Of a stretch of DNA of 64,000 nucleotides, positions 55,720 to 64,000 are shown piece by piece (the stretch's first letter is position 1; each line of letters begins with the position of its first letter). Position numbers and translations under genes: made by a program. The stretch comes from Moritella sp. Its GTDB lineage: Bacteria; Pseudomonadota; Gammaproteobacteria; Enterobacterales; Moritellaceae. The stretch spans positions 62,001 to 126,000 of the forward strand of contig NZ_JABSQR010000010.1 in assembly GCF_013215705.1 (NCBI RefSeq). The letters run 5' to 3'. Under the pieces are notes generated by a model. The model searched no databases. It was not told the origin of the DNA and saw nothing but the letters and a program-made list of their open reading frames with translations.

Positions 55720-56664
55720 ATGACTACCACAGTACACTGGTCAAAAATGCAAGAACGCGGTACCTACCTTGGTATGAAAACATTACTGTTTTGCTACCGA
55801 ATTCTAGGCCGTACCGGTTTATCTATTATTCTTTATCCTGTGATTGTGTATTTGTATTTCACCGGTGGGGAAAGTAAAAAAGCCTCGTTAAATTACCTTG
55901 GCAAAGTTGCCAAGCGTAAAGGCAGTTCGAAACAGCCGGGTCATCGAGAAGGTATTAAACATTTCTATACTTTTGCCCAAGGCGCATTTGATAAGATCGA
56001 TGCTTGGACAGGCAAGATCACTATCGATCAAGTGCAGTACAGTTATGACGAAAAATTTAAAAAATTACTCGAAGATAATAAGGGCGCAGTATTTATTGGC
56101 TCGCACTTGGGTAATTTGGAAGTATGTCGCACGCTCAGTGTGGGTAAGTATAAAACCCGTATTAATGTATTGGTCTTTACGCATCATGCGATTGAATTTA
56201 ATAAGATAATGCAAAAGATTAACCCCAATGTGAATGTTAACTTCATTCAAGTGTCAGATGTGGGTGTTGATTTAGCCATTTTATTAAAACAACGCGTAGA
56301 AGCGGGTGAGAAGGTCGTTATTGTCGGTGACCGCACTAGTACAACGTCTCCTGGACGCGTGGTTTATGCCGATTTTTTAGGTCAGCAAGCGCCGTTTTCA
56401 CAAGGGCCATTTATTCTCGCTTCGTTGCTGGAATGTCCTGTGTATTATCTGTTTTGTTTGAAAGACGGTAACAAATATCGCCTTATTTTCGAGCATGTAT
56501 CAGATAAGTTGAAGTTTGCACGTAAAACCAGACAAGCCGATATCGGCGAGTTAATTAATCAATATGCGCAAAGGTTAGAACACTTTTGTCTGCAATACCC
56601 GTATCAATGGTTTAACTTTTTTGATTTTTGGCAAGAAGACCATAAAGTAGAACGTAAGAAATAG
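55720..56664 (+). CDS. LpxL/HtrB-like lipid acyltransferase (APE)
   Basis: A 314-aa membrane-bound acyltransferase of the lipid A late-acyltransferase family. It has an N-terminal hydrophobic anchor (LSIILYPVIVYLYFTGG), the catalytic HLGNLEVCRTL (His-x4-Glu) at nt about 56103, and VGDRTSTTSPGRV. It probably acylates the lipid-linked pigment. Only six bases separate it from the glycosyltransferase. Confidence 0.88.
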   Translation: MTTTVHWSKMQERGTYLGMKTLLFCYRILGRTGLSIILYPVIVYLYFTGGESKKASLNYLGKVAKRKGSSKQPGHREGIKHFYTFAQGAFDKIDAWTGKITIDQVQYSYDEKFKKLLEDNKGAVFIGSHLGNLEVCRTLSVGKYKTRINVLVFTHHAIEFNKIMQKINPNVNVNFIQVSDVGVDLAILLKQRVEAGEKVVIVGDRTSTTSPGRVVYADFLGQQAPFSQGPFILASLLECPVYYLFCLKDGNKYRLIFEHVSDKLKFARKTRQADIGELINQYAQRLEHFCLQYPYQWFNFFDFWQEDHKVERKK

Positions 56665-56677
56665 TTTGGAGAAGTCA

Positions 56678-58225
56678 GTGGCTACCACTAAAGCAACAAT
56701 TAAGTTTGGCGAATCACGTTTAACGATTGAAGATATCGTTGCAATTTCGAAACAAGAAAAGCATGTCAGTATCAGTAATGCACCTGAATTAACCAATAAG
56801 ATCGATTCAGCGTTAGCCTTCTTAGACAGCTTATTAAAAGAAGATGGGGTTATTTATGGCGTAACCACAGGTTATGGCGATTCTGTCACCGTAAAAGTAC
56901 CCCTTCACCTGGTACATGAATTGCCATTACACCTTACCCGTTTTCATGGTTGTGGTTTAGGGCAGTTATTCAGTGTTGCCGAAGGCCGTGCTGTGTTAGC
57001 GACGCGTCTTACTTCGTTAGCCCAAGGTTATTCTGGCGTCAGCTGGGAAATGCTACATTTATTGGCTGCATACTTAGAACACGACATTATTCCAGCGATC
57101 CCACAAGAAGGCTCGGTTGGCGCAAGTGGCGATTTAACCCCGTTATCTTATGTTGCTGGCGCATTAATTGGCGAGCGTGATGTGTATTACAAAGACCAGA
57201 TCCGTAACAGTGGTGAAGTCATGCGCGAGGTGGGTTTAACACCGTTAGTATTGCGCCCTAAAGAAGGGTTGGCGATCATGAACGGCACGGCAGTAATGAC
57301 GGCTGTTGCTTGTTTAGCGTTTGATCGTGCTAACTATCTGACTAAACTGGCGGCGCGTATTACTGCCATGGCGAGTCTGTCTATTCAAGGTAATAGCCAT
57401 CATTTCGACGAGATCTTATTCTCGGTAAAACCACATCCAGGTCAGCAACAAGTGGCGACCTGGATCCGTAATGATTTAAACCACGCTGAGCATCCGCGTA
57501 ATGCTGACCGTTTACAAGATCGTTACTCTATTCGTTGTGCGCCGCACGTTATCGGGGTATTACAAGATTCACTGCCTTGGTTCCGTCAAATGATTGAGAA
57601 CGAGCTGAACTCGGCGAATGATAACCCGATCATTGATGGTCAAGGTGAGCACGTATTACACGGTGGTCATTTTTACGGTGGTCATATCGCGATGGCGATG
57701 GATAGCATGAAAACTGCGGTTGCTAACCTAGCCGATCTTGCTGACCGTCAGTTAGCGTCTTTGGTTGATACTAAATATAGTAATGGCTTGCCATCAAACT
57801 TATCCATGAGCAGTGAAGAACGTCGTTATATTAACCACGGTTTTAAAGCCATGCAGATTGGCGCATCAGCGTACACCGCGGAAGCATTGAAACAAACCAT
57901 GCCGGCCAGTGTGTTCTCACGCTCTACTGAATGTCATAACCAAGATAAAGTAAGCATGGGTACGATTGCCTCGCGCGATGCAATGCGTGTTTTACAATTG
58001 ACAGAGCAAGTATTAGCGACGACATTATTGGCGACAGTACAAGGTCTACGCATTCGTATTGAACGTAAAGAGTTAGATTTAGCCAGTTTACCTGCCGCTG
58101 TGCAAGCAATGTATAACGACATTTGCAGCTTCTTTGAACCGCTAGTAGAAGACCGACCAATGGAAAGTCTATTACGCTTTACAATTGATGCGATTCAAAC
58201 CCAGCGTTGGGCGCTTTATCAATAA
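56678..58225 (+). CDS. Aromatic amino acid ammonia-lyase (HAL/TAL-like, APE starter)
   Basis: A 515-aa MIO-dependent lyase. The Ala-Ser-Gly that cyclises to the MIO cofactor is residues 149-151 (GSVGASGDLTPLSY). VTTGYGDS provides the catalytic Tyr and NGTAVMT follows. At the substrate-selectivity position histidine lyases have Ser-His and tyrosine lyases His-Leu or similar; here it reads Phe-His (RFHGCGLG), so specificity is not settled. In APE pathways it should deaminate tyrosine or a derivative to an aryl acrylic acid. I chose GTG 56678, after GGAGAAG, over the TTG at 56666. Confidence 0.92.
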   Translation: MATTKATIKFGESRLTIEDIVAISKQEKHVSISNAPELTNKIDSALAFLDSLLKEDGVIYGVTTGYGDSVTVKVPLHLVHELPLHLTRFHGCGLGQLFSVAEGRAVLATRLTSLAQGYSGVSWEMLHLLAAYLEHDIIPAIPQEGSVGASGDLTPLSYVAGALIGERDVYYKDQIRNSGEVMREVGLTPLVLRPKEGLAIMNGTAVMTAVACLAFDRANYLTKLAARITAMASLSIQGNSHHFDEILFSVKPHPGQQQVATWIRNDLNHAEHPRNADRLQDRYSIRCAPHVIGVLQDSLPWFRQMIENELNSANDNPIIDGQGEHVLHGGHFYGGHIAMAMDSMKTAVANLADLADRQLASLVDTKYSNGLPSNLSMSSEERRYINHGFKAMQIGASAYTAEALKQTMPASVFSRSTECHNQDKVSMGTIASRDAMRVLQLTEQVLATTLLATVQGLRIRIERKELDLASLPAAVQAMYNDICSFFEPLVEDRPMESLLRFTIDAIQTQRWALYQ

Positions 58226-58265
58226 TCGCTTATCAGAAGCAAGATACCAGCAAGGTAATAAATAA

Positions 58266-58694
58266 ATGAGCAAAAATAGTCTGTTATCAGAATCCGTTAT
58301 AATTGACGTACCGTTTCATGATTGTGATCCGATGAATGTTGTTTGGCACGGTAACTATGCGCGTTACTTTGAAGTCGCTCGCAGCGCGCTATTACGTAAA
58401 ATGAATTACGATTATGAAGATATGAGTAAATCAGGTTACGTGTGGCCAATTGTTGATATGCGCGTGAAGTATATTGCTTCGGCACGTTATGCACAGAAGA
58501 TAAAAGTGGATGCACACTTAGTTGAAGCTGAATCGCGCTTGAAAATGGAGTATGTAATCACCTGCTTAGAAACGGGTAAGAAGTTAACTAAAGCATCGAC
58601 TATCCAGTTAGCGGTTGATTTAGAAACACAAGAATTGCAATTTGTGACACCTGCTGTTTTTACTGATAAGTTAAACGGTGAACTAAATGGGTAG
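58266..58694 (+). CDS. Hotdog acyl-thioesterase (4HBT type, APE)
   Basis: A 142-aa thioesterase with the motif VPFHDCDPMNVVWHGNYARYFEVARSALL split around the catalytic Asp in HDCDPMN. It is similar to YbgC and 4-hydroxybenzoyl-CoA thioesterases. It probably releases or edits pathway acyl thioesters. It overlaps the LolA-like gene by 8 bases. Confidence 0.88.
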   Translation: MSKNSLLSESVIIDVPFHDCDPMNVVWHGNYARYFEVARSALLRKMNYDYEDMSKSGYVWPIVDMRVKYIASARYAQKIKVDAHLVEAESRLKMEYVITCLETGKKLTKASTIQLAVDLETQELQFVTPAVFTDKLNGELNG

Positions 58695-59340
58695 TTGGTT
58701 ACGACTGCTGCTATTAATGTCATTGGCTGGCAACGTATTTGCAGCTGACTTAAATGCAGATGAAATTGAGGCCTTAAGCTCAGATTCAGCGACACCACTG
58801 TCACTATTATCGCAGTTTAAACCGTTGACAATAGCCAGTGGCACGTTTGTGCAAAACAAGTATTTCACGATACTGAAAAACCCGATAACGTCAACGGGTG
58901 AACTGTATTTAGATCAAGCCTTGGGTTTTGTCTGGCATACCAGTAAACCGATTGCGTCGACCATGATACTCAAAGACGATGGGTTGTTTTCTATTGATCA
59001 TCGTCAGCAGCAAAAGCAGATCAATAATGCCACGCCCATTGCCACCGTACTCATGAGTGCCTTGTCTGGGGATCTTGCTGCGCTCGAAAGTCAATTTAGC
59101 TTAGCGGTCACTTCATTAACAAAAGTACCATTAACAAACACTGCATCTGCAAACCAAACCTGTATTGAGTTAACGCCAAAAGACGCGACGATAGCCAAAG
59201 TGATGCGGGTGATTGAGTTATGCGGGAAGGATGCTGTCGAGCATTTAGTATTATTTGAAACCTCGGGTAACCGTACCGAGATTGAACTTAGTTTGACTGC
59301 GGTTGATGAACTGCCAAAGGCTATTCGTGAGCAACTCTAA
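58687..59340 (+). CDS. LolA-like outer-membrane lipoprotein carrier (APE)
   Basis: A 217-aa periplasmic protein with a short signal peptide (LRLLLLMSLAGNVFAADL) and the LolA-type pattern SGTFVQNKYFTILKNPITSTGELYLD split across two beta strands, then GFVWHTSKPI. It may carry the lipidic pigment across the periplasm, handing over between the MMPL exporter and the DUF3261 lipoprotein encoded next. Confidence 0.85.
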   Translation: MGSWLRLLLLMSLAGNVFAADLNADEIEALSSDSATPLSLLSQFKPLTIASGTFVQNKYFTILKNPITSTGELYLDQALGFVWHTSKPIASTMILKDDGLFSIDHRQQQKQINNATPIATVLMSALSGDLAALESQFSLAVTSLTKVPLTNTASANQTCIELTPKDATIAKVMRVIELCGKDAVEHLVLFETSGNRTEIELSLTAVDELPKAIREQL

Positions 59341-61810
59341 TTTTAGTAACAACAGTAATATTCGTCACTGTGCTAACAATAATAGTAACAGTGATCGTAT
59401 CAATAACAGTAACAGTAACAGTAACAATAGCGCGAACAAAAAAGTTGGGCTTAAATGTTACTTACTGCAATTGGTTGCGGTATTGCTATTAGCGGGTTAT
59501 CAACTTGGTTGGGGACAATGGCAGATAGAGACTAACATTCTGTCGTTATTACCGACCGATAGCCAAGCGCAAGCAAGCCAGAAACACAATATACAGCAAG
59601 CCAAGGCTGCATTATTCCAACAAGCTAATCAACGGGTGCTGGTGGCTATATCTGGTGAACAGGCGATCCCGGCATATCGCCAGTTAGCGACCGAAATTAC
59701 GTCATTTGATGGTATTGAAAATGAAGCAATGGCAGTCCCTGACATTAGCGAGGTGATTGAGTTTTACCAACCTTATCGTGATAGTGTCATGACTGATGAC
59801 TATCAAGCTTTGTTAAGCACTCCTCAAGCTATATTAAATGCACCGCAAGCCATTAATAACTTTGTGTTAGGCAAGTTAACCCAAGTCAGCGACCCGTTCG
59901 TTAGCGGTAGTTTAGCTATTGCCCCACGACTTAATTTGGCTGATTTCTTAGCGACAGGTTTAACCCAGTTACAATCGTTTGAAACTGAACAGGGCATTAT
60001 TGTCGTCAATAAAAATGGATTAAAGCATTACATCATGCCAATTAAGGTTGATGTTGATGGCTTCTCGGTGAAACAAACTCAAGTCTTTTCGCAGCAGTTG
60101 CAAGCAGAGTTCCAACGATTAGAAAGCAAGTTTGATGTGGATGTGCTGTACAGTGGGGTGTTATTCCACACCGCAGAATCCAGTCAGCAAGCCGAATATG
60201 AAATGTCGACCTTTGGCGTTATCTCATTACTCGCCGTGTTATTGATGATTTTGATGGTATTTCGCAGTGCAAAACCGGTTAATTTGGCGCTGCTGGTATT
60301 AACCATCTCGGTGGTTTATGGATTAACGGCAGTCGTTACTTTATTCAATCAATTGCATTTACTCACTTTAGTCTTTGCTGTGACCTTAATTGGTATCGTG
60401 ATTGATTACTGTTTTCATGCCTTTGTTAGCTTAAATACGGCTGGCGGTATTAAATCGATTCGTACCGCCTTGTGTTTAGGGTTTATCACCACGGCGCTGG
60501 GTTATGCGGCACTTATCATGTCGCCGTTATCCTTATTGAGTCAAGTTGCTGTATTCATGATCTTTGGCTTGTTCGGCGCACTGTTAACTGTGCTGCTATT
60601 ACTGCCTTATTTCAATCTAAGTGGCAACATCAGCGTAACCCCAAGTGTTTGGATATTAACAGATAAGCTAAATATCTGGTTAACAAGGTTGCATCAGCAA
60701 CGCCGTATTGTGTTTGTGATATTGAGTTTAGGGTTAGTCAGCGCGATCGTCATCGATGACATTAATTTTAATGATGATATTCGGTTACTTAATTCCAGCC
60801 CCGCATTTTTGATTGATAACGAGATCCAGATGGCGAAGTTGATGGGTTATCAACACAGTCAGCGTATTGTGATCAGTGCGGATGACAGTGAAACCTTATT
60901 ACAACGTCAAGAAATGCTGCTAACGCGTTTACAATCAGAACAGCAGCAGCAACCAGACTTAACGGTAAAAAGTATTGCCAGTTTATTACCGTCGGTAGCC
61001 AAGCAACAAGCAAATAACGATCTGCTTAAAGGCGCTGAGCAACAACAGGTTTTCCAGCAGGGATTAGCGATCTTAGGATTAACCGATACGGTAGATGATT
61101 TTAAACCGTTAACGTTAGCTGCGTTTAATTCGGGTCCATTGCAGGCTTTATCTGCAGTGTATATTTATCAATACCAAATTAGTGATGACAATGAGAAGTA
61201 CGCCTTGTGGGTTGAAACTTCCGGTGTTGCATTAAATAGTGAATTACAGCAATGGATTGCAGCGCAACCAGACATGAGCATTGATAATAAACCGGCGGAA
61301 GTGTCTGCGGCATTAAGCCATTACCGCCAAGCGTTATCGTTACTGTTTGTAGGGGCAATATTAGTGGTGACGATGGTATTGTGTTTACGCTTTGGTTTAG
61401 CGCAAGGTTTGTTAGGGCTATTAAGTATTGTAGTCAGTGCTAGCGGTGCCTTGTTATTAACGCAATTAACCTTGGGTCATCTTAATATTTTCAATTTGTT
61501 AGCGGTATTACTTATTCTCGCCTTAGCCATTGATTATGTGATTTTTTATCAAGAACACGGGTTGCAGCGTAATACCGTTTTAGCGATAACTTTATCGGCT
61601 ATTTCATCTGCGCTGGTATTTGGTGTACTTGCGTTAAGTGTGACACCTGCGGTAGAAAGTTTCGGCTTAACTGTTATGTTTGGCATTTTGTTAGTCTTTC
61701 TATTAGCGCCACTAAGCGCGAAACAAGTCACGGCTCTGAGTATCACACACGTTGAGACCGAAAATAGAGGTGACGATGTGAGTAATAACAGTATTGAGGT
61801 AGCAAAATGA
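59327..61810 (+). CDS. MMPL/RND-type exporter (APE)
   Basis: An 827-aa inner-membrane exporter with two groups of helices separated by periplasmic domains, in the MmpL/RND pattern. The first helix is at about nt 59460-59510; helix blocks follow at about 60200-60620 and 61320-61720. It would move the APE lipid out of the inner membrane. The start is uncertain. The GTG at 59327 overlaps the LolA-like gene by 14 bases; an in-frame TTG at 59303 also exists. Before the first helix is an odd Asn/Ser-rich cytoplasmic stretch of about 40 residues encoded by AACAGT-type repeats. Confidence 0.9.
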   Translation: MSNSNFSNNSNIRHCANNNSNSDRINNSNSNSNNSANKKVGLKCYLLQLVAVLLLAGYQLGWGQWQIETNILSLLPTDSQAQASQKHNIQQAKAALFQQANQRVLVAISGEQAIPAYRQLATEITSFDGIENEAMAVPDISEVIEFYQPYRDSVMTDDYQALLSTPQAILNAPQAINNFVLGKLTQVSDPFVSGSLAIAPRLNLADFLATGLTQLQSFETEQGIIVVNKNGLKHYIMPIKVDVDGFSVKQTQVFSQQLQAEFQRLESKFDVDVLYSGVLFHTAESSQQAEYEMSTFGVISLLAVLLMILMVFRSAKPVNLALLVLTISVVYGLTAVVTLFNQLHLLTLVFAVTLIGIVIDYCFHAFVSLNTAGGIKSIRTALCLGFITTALGYAALIMSPLSLLSQVAVFMIFGLFGALLTVLLLLPYFNLSGNISVTPSVWILTDKLNIWLTRLHQQRRIVFVILSLGLVSAIVIDDINFNDDIRLLNSSPAFLIDNEIQMAKLMGYQHSQRIVISADDSETLLQRQEMLLTRLQSEQQQQPDLTVKSIASLLPSVAKQQANNDLLKGAEQQQVFQQGLAILGLTDTVDDFKPLTLAAFNSGPLQALSAVYIYQYQISDDNEKYALWVETSGVALNSELQQWIAAQPDMSIDNKPAEVSAALSHYRQALSLLFVGAILVVTMVLCLRFGLAQGLLGLLSIVVSASGALLLTQLTLGHLNIFNLLAVLLILALAIDYVIFYQEHGLQRNTVLAITLSAISSALVFGVLALSVTPAVESFGLTVMFGILLVFLLAPLSAKQVTALSITHVETENRGDDVSNNSIEVAK
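59405..59428 (+). repeat. AACAGT hexamer repeat coding Asn-Ser
   Basis: Three AACAGT units plus one AACAAT, in frame, at the N-terminus of the MMPL exporter. Neighbouring related units at about 59350-59395 (AACAACAGT, AACAATAATAGTAACAGT) make the whole 59345-59430 stretch low in complexity. Confidence 0.9.
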
Positions 61811-62445
61811 AGTGGACCTGTTTGCCGAGATTAAATGTATTGGGATTACGTACACTGGGATTAAATATACCGCGATTAAGCGCTGTGTTATTAACGGCCT
61901 TATTATTAACGGGCTGTATTAGCATGCCAAAAAGCCATTTAGTTACTATGGCACCAGGTGTCACCTTGCAGCTGACTGCGCCGCCAGCAGCATTACAGAT
62001 GCAGACGAAAACGCAATTAATTGAAGCGCAGTTTGACGGTAAAACCCAAAGTTTATTAGCTCAAGTTGAGTTTACTGAGACTGAGATCAAGTTAGTCGCG
62101 ATGACCCCCTCGGGTATTCCGTTGTTTGATGTATTGTGGAGCGTGACTGACGAGGCTGTGATTCATCAATATGTGCCCGTACCGGGATTGGATATCAGTT
62201 ATGTGATCGCAGATCTGCAATGGGTGAACTGGCCGTTGGCGCAATTACAGTCAGCGACCAATGGTTCGTTCAAAGAAAAATTTAGCAATAATACAGGTCA
62301 AACTGCAACGGACTGGACCCGCACGTTAACCCTAAATGGTCAGGTTGTTTTGACCGTCGAAAAATTCGATAATCGCTATATCCTTCAGCATTTACTGCGT
62401 GATTATCAAATAACAATAACAGAATTAAGTAAGGTGTCACTGTGA
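61807..62445 (+). CDS. DUF3261-like outer-membrane lipoprotein (APE)
   Basis: A 212-aa lipoprotein. The lipobox LLTGC follows a hydrophobic stretch (SAVLLTALLLTGC). The body, with LLAQVEFTETEIKLVAMTPS and LQWVNWPLAQLQ, has a LolB-like beta pattern typical of the DUF3261 proteins of APE clusters. It may accept the pigment lipid from the LolA-like carrier at the outer membrane. It overlaps the MMPL gene by ATGA and the ketosynthase by GTGA. Confidence 0.82.
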   Translation: MKWTCLPRLNVLGLRTLGLNIPRLSAVLLTALLLTGCISMPKSHLVTMAPGVTLQLTAPPAALQMQTKTQLIEAQFDGKTQSLLAQVEFTETEIKLVAMTPSGIPLFDVLWSVTDEAVIHQYVPVPGLDISYVIADLQWVNWPLAQLQSATNGSFKEKFSNNTGQTATDWTRTLTLNGQVVLTVEKFDNRYILQHLLRDYQITITELSKVSL

Positions 62446-63659
62446 GTATCTGTCTAAAAGATTTTGGTGTGGTGTGTGCTTTAGGTGATTCGAAAGCCTC
62501 TGTCGCTGCTGCACTACTAAAAGGTTACCGAGGCGGATTGGTGCTTGATAGCGAGTTGCCAAACGCAGAGCCTCAATATGTTGGGCGTGTACCTGATGCA
62601 ACTTTTGATAAAACAGTCTCTGGCTTAGAGGCGGATGCTAACGGTAAGTTTTTTACCCGTAATGATAAGCTTAGTCAGTTAGCTTATTTACAAATTGCCG
62701 ATACGCTAGCGCCGTTAATTGCTGAATTTGGTCAGCAACGTATCGCGGTAGTGATAGGGACCAGTACTTCAGGCATTGAATACGGCGAACACGCTCTAAA
62801 GCAAAAACTCGCGACAGGCGAATACCCAGATAACTACCATTACAAAATGCAGGAAATGGGCACCACGGCGCAGTTTATTGCGGATTTATGTCAAGCCAAA
62901 GGACCTGTTTATAGTATTTCGACAGCCTGTTCATCCAGTGGTAAAGCGTTGGTGAGTGCGCAAGCATTACTGGACGCTGATTTAGCGGATGTGGTGATTG
63001 CGGGTGGTGTTGATAGCTTAGCAAAACTTACCGTTAATGGTTTCAAGGCATTAGCATCCACAGCGGCCACACAGACTAACCCGTTTGCGGCAGACCGTGA
63101 TGGTATTAATATTGGTGAAGCGGCGGCGTTATTTGTCGTCACCAAAGAGCAGGGCGGGATTCAATTATTAGGGGCGGCTGAAACCTCTGATGCCCACCAT
63201 TTATCGGCACCGCATCCAGAAGGTGAGGGCGCACTACGGGCGATGCAAGCGGCATTGGCCGAAGCGCAGTTGCAAGGCTCACAAATAGATTATGTCAACC
63301 TGCATGGTACAGGCACGCCAAAGAATGATGACATGGAAGCTAAAGCCATGTTTAACGCTTGTGGCAGTGAGGTATTGTGTGGTTCAACAAAAGGCATGAC
63401 TGGGCACACATTAGGTGCCGCAGGTGCATTAGAAGCGGGTATCTGCTGGTTATTACTGCATGATGAATATAACCCAACGCATAAAGTGCCGACCAATGTC
63501 AGTGATGGTGAGGTAGATAACAGCCTTGCGACGATAAACCTAGTGGATACAAAGGCCAATGCCGATCGTAGGGCTAAGCATAAGTTACAAACCTGCATGA
63601 GTAATTCATTTGCTTTTGGCGGTAATAATATCAGTTTAGTGATAGGAAAACAGTCGTGA
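62442..63659 (+). CDS. Beta-ketoacyl-ACP synthase (APE elongating ketosynthase)
   Basis: A 405-aa FabF-like ketosynthase with the complete catalytic triad: C163 (STACSSSG), H288 (NLHGTGTPKND) and H322 (MTGHTLGAAG). It would condense malonyl-ACP with the aryl starter and longer intermediates, probably in complex with the Cys-less partner encoded at 50248. GTG start, overlapping the previous gene by four bases and followed by a GTGA overlap with the next. Confidence 0.93.
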   Translation: MSICLKDFGVVCALGDSKASVAAALLKGYRGGLVLDSELPNAEPQYVGRVPDATFDKTVSGLEADANGKFFTRNDKLSQLAYLQIADTLAPLIAEFGQQRIAVVIGTSTSGIEYGEHALKQKLATGEYPDNYHYKMQEMGTTAQFIADLCQAKGPVYSISTACSSSGKALVSAQALLDADLADVVIAGGVDSLAKLTVNGFKALASTAATQTNPFAADRDGINIGEAAALFVVTKEQGGIQLLGAAETSDAHHLSAPHPEGEGALRAMQAALAEAQLQGSQIDYVNLHGTGTPKNDDMEAKAMFNACGSEVLCGSTKGMTGHTLGAAGALEAGICWLLLHDEYNPTHKVPTNVSDGEVDNSLATINLVDTKANADRRAKHKLQTCMSNSFAFGGNNISLVIGKQS

Positions 63660-64000
63660 ACCAATCTCCAGTAGATAAATATCCGATAGCGGACGTATTA
63701 CCGCATAGCGCCCCGATGATCTTGCTCGATGAATTGGTGAGTTATGACGACGAAAACGTCAGTTGCCGAGTGACTATTACGCCCTCGAACCCTTTCTTTG
63801 ATAGCGCTAAACAGGGCGTACCAAGTTATGTTGGCTGCGAATATATGGCGCAGGCTATTGCGGCTTATGGTGGTGCTCATGCACTGGATGAGGCGGGCGA
63901 GGTTAAAATTGGCTTTCTGTTAGGTTCGCGTAAATATAACGCCGAAGTGGGGGTATTTAAAATCGCGCAGACCTTGCTAATCGAAGCTAAAAAACTAATT
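63656..64000 (+). CDS. Hotdog dehydratase (ApeP-like), cut by the right edge
   Basis: The GTG at 63656 overlaps the ketosynthase stop (GTGA). The frame then stays open to the window end for 115 codons. It reads YPIADVLPHSAPMILLDELV, then VPSYVGCEYMAQAIAAYGG and KIGFLLGSRKYN, a 3-hydroxyacyl-ACP dehydratase-like hotdog domain (FabZ pattern LPHRxPxLLxD). APE clusters carry two dehydratases, and this is the second. The 3' end, and probably ketoreductase and ketosynthase genes, lie beyond the window. Confidence 0.85.
   Translation, partial: MNQSPVDKYPIADVLPHSAPMILLDELVSYDDENVSCRVTITPSNPFFDSAKQGVPSYVGCEYMAQAIAAYGGAHALDEAGEVKIGFLLGSRKYNAEVGVFKIAQTLLIEAKKLI

Noticed and set aside
1-64000. CRISPR arrays, rRNA, tRNA genes, transposases, phage genes
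   Set aside because: None was seen on either strand. Repeats found are short tandem or dispersed types, and no intact insertion sequence with a transposase is present.

Overview
The window looks like chromosomal DNA of a cold-water or marine gammaproteobacterium, with Moritella, Psychromonas or Shewanella-like relatives as a best guess. The reasons are the AT-leaning base composition, the betIBA plus proXWV-type osmoprotection block, a clade I nosRZDFYL cluster and an aryl polyene (APE) cluster of the Vibrio/Escherichia layout. The genus is inferred from gene content only.

Layout. (1) 1-18441: the 3' end of a non-ribosomal peptide synthetase (NRPS) locus. The first gene runs in from the left edge (..PCP-E-C-A-PCP). 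It overlaps by ATGA a 4548-aa terminal synthetase (docking domain, C-A-PCP-E, C-A-PCP-PCP-E, C-A-PCP-TE). By-eye specificity codes suggest a peptide ending ...D-Xaa-L-Ser-D-Ser-D-Asp-Gly, released by the C-terminal thioesterase. (2) 18442-22400: a decayed glycosyltransferase, a PAS-PAS-GGDEF-EAL cyclic-di-GMP protein and a decayed small heat-shock gene. (3) 22455-24592: a DUF2946 protein and a PepSY membrane protein with a His/Met-rich loop, probably concerned with metal. (4) 25078-34439: choline uptake and oxidation to glycine betaine (betI, betB, betA, a short BCCT transporter), a MarR regulator and a betaine/choline ABC transporter. (5) 34812-38999: an uncharacterised set (NAD(P)-binding protein, TauD-type dioxygenase, unknown protein, ABM monooxygenase-like protein), then a LysR regulator divergent from a broken azoreductase-like gene. 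(6) 39360-47326: nosR-nosZ-nosD-nosF-nosY-nosL for reduction of nitrous oxide to N2, with an FNR/DNR-like palindrome upstream. (7) 47482-48520: two small genes of unknown function, convergent on a shared terminator. (8) 48959-64000: the APE pigment cluster (methyltransferase, chain-length-factor-like ketosynthase, acyltransferases, two ACPs, AMP ligase, two hotdog dehydratases, glycosyltransferase, ammonia-lyase, thioesterase, LolA-like carrier, MMPL exporter, DUF3261 lipoprotein, ketosynthase). It runs off the right edge inside a dehydratase gene.

How the parts work together. Most genes lie on the + strand in tightly packed operons with ATGA/GTGA overlaps. The APE genes would make an aryl starter by the ammonia-lyase and ligase, extend it on the ACPs, and pass the product to acyl and glycosyl transferases and to a LolA/MMPL/lipoprotein export set. 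The bet block has a 20-bp palindrome before betI that is a good candidate for autoregulation. Several loci are visibly decaying (glycosyltransferase, sHSP, azoreductase). In-frame hexamer repeats lengthen Gln/Ser and Asn/Ser tracts in an NRPS and in the MMPL protein.
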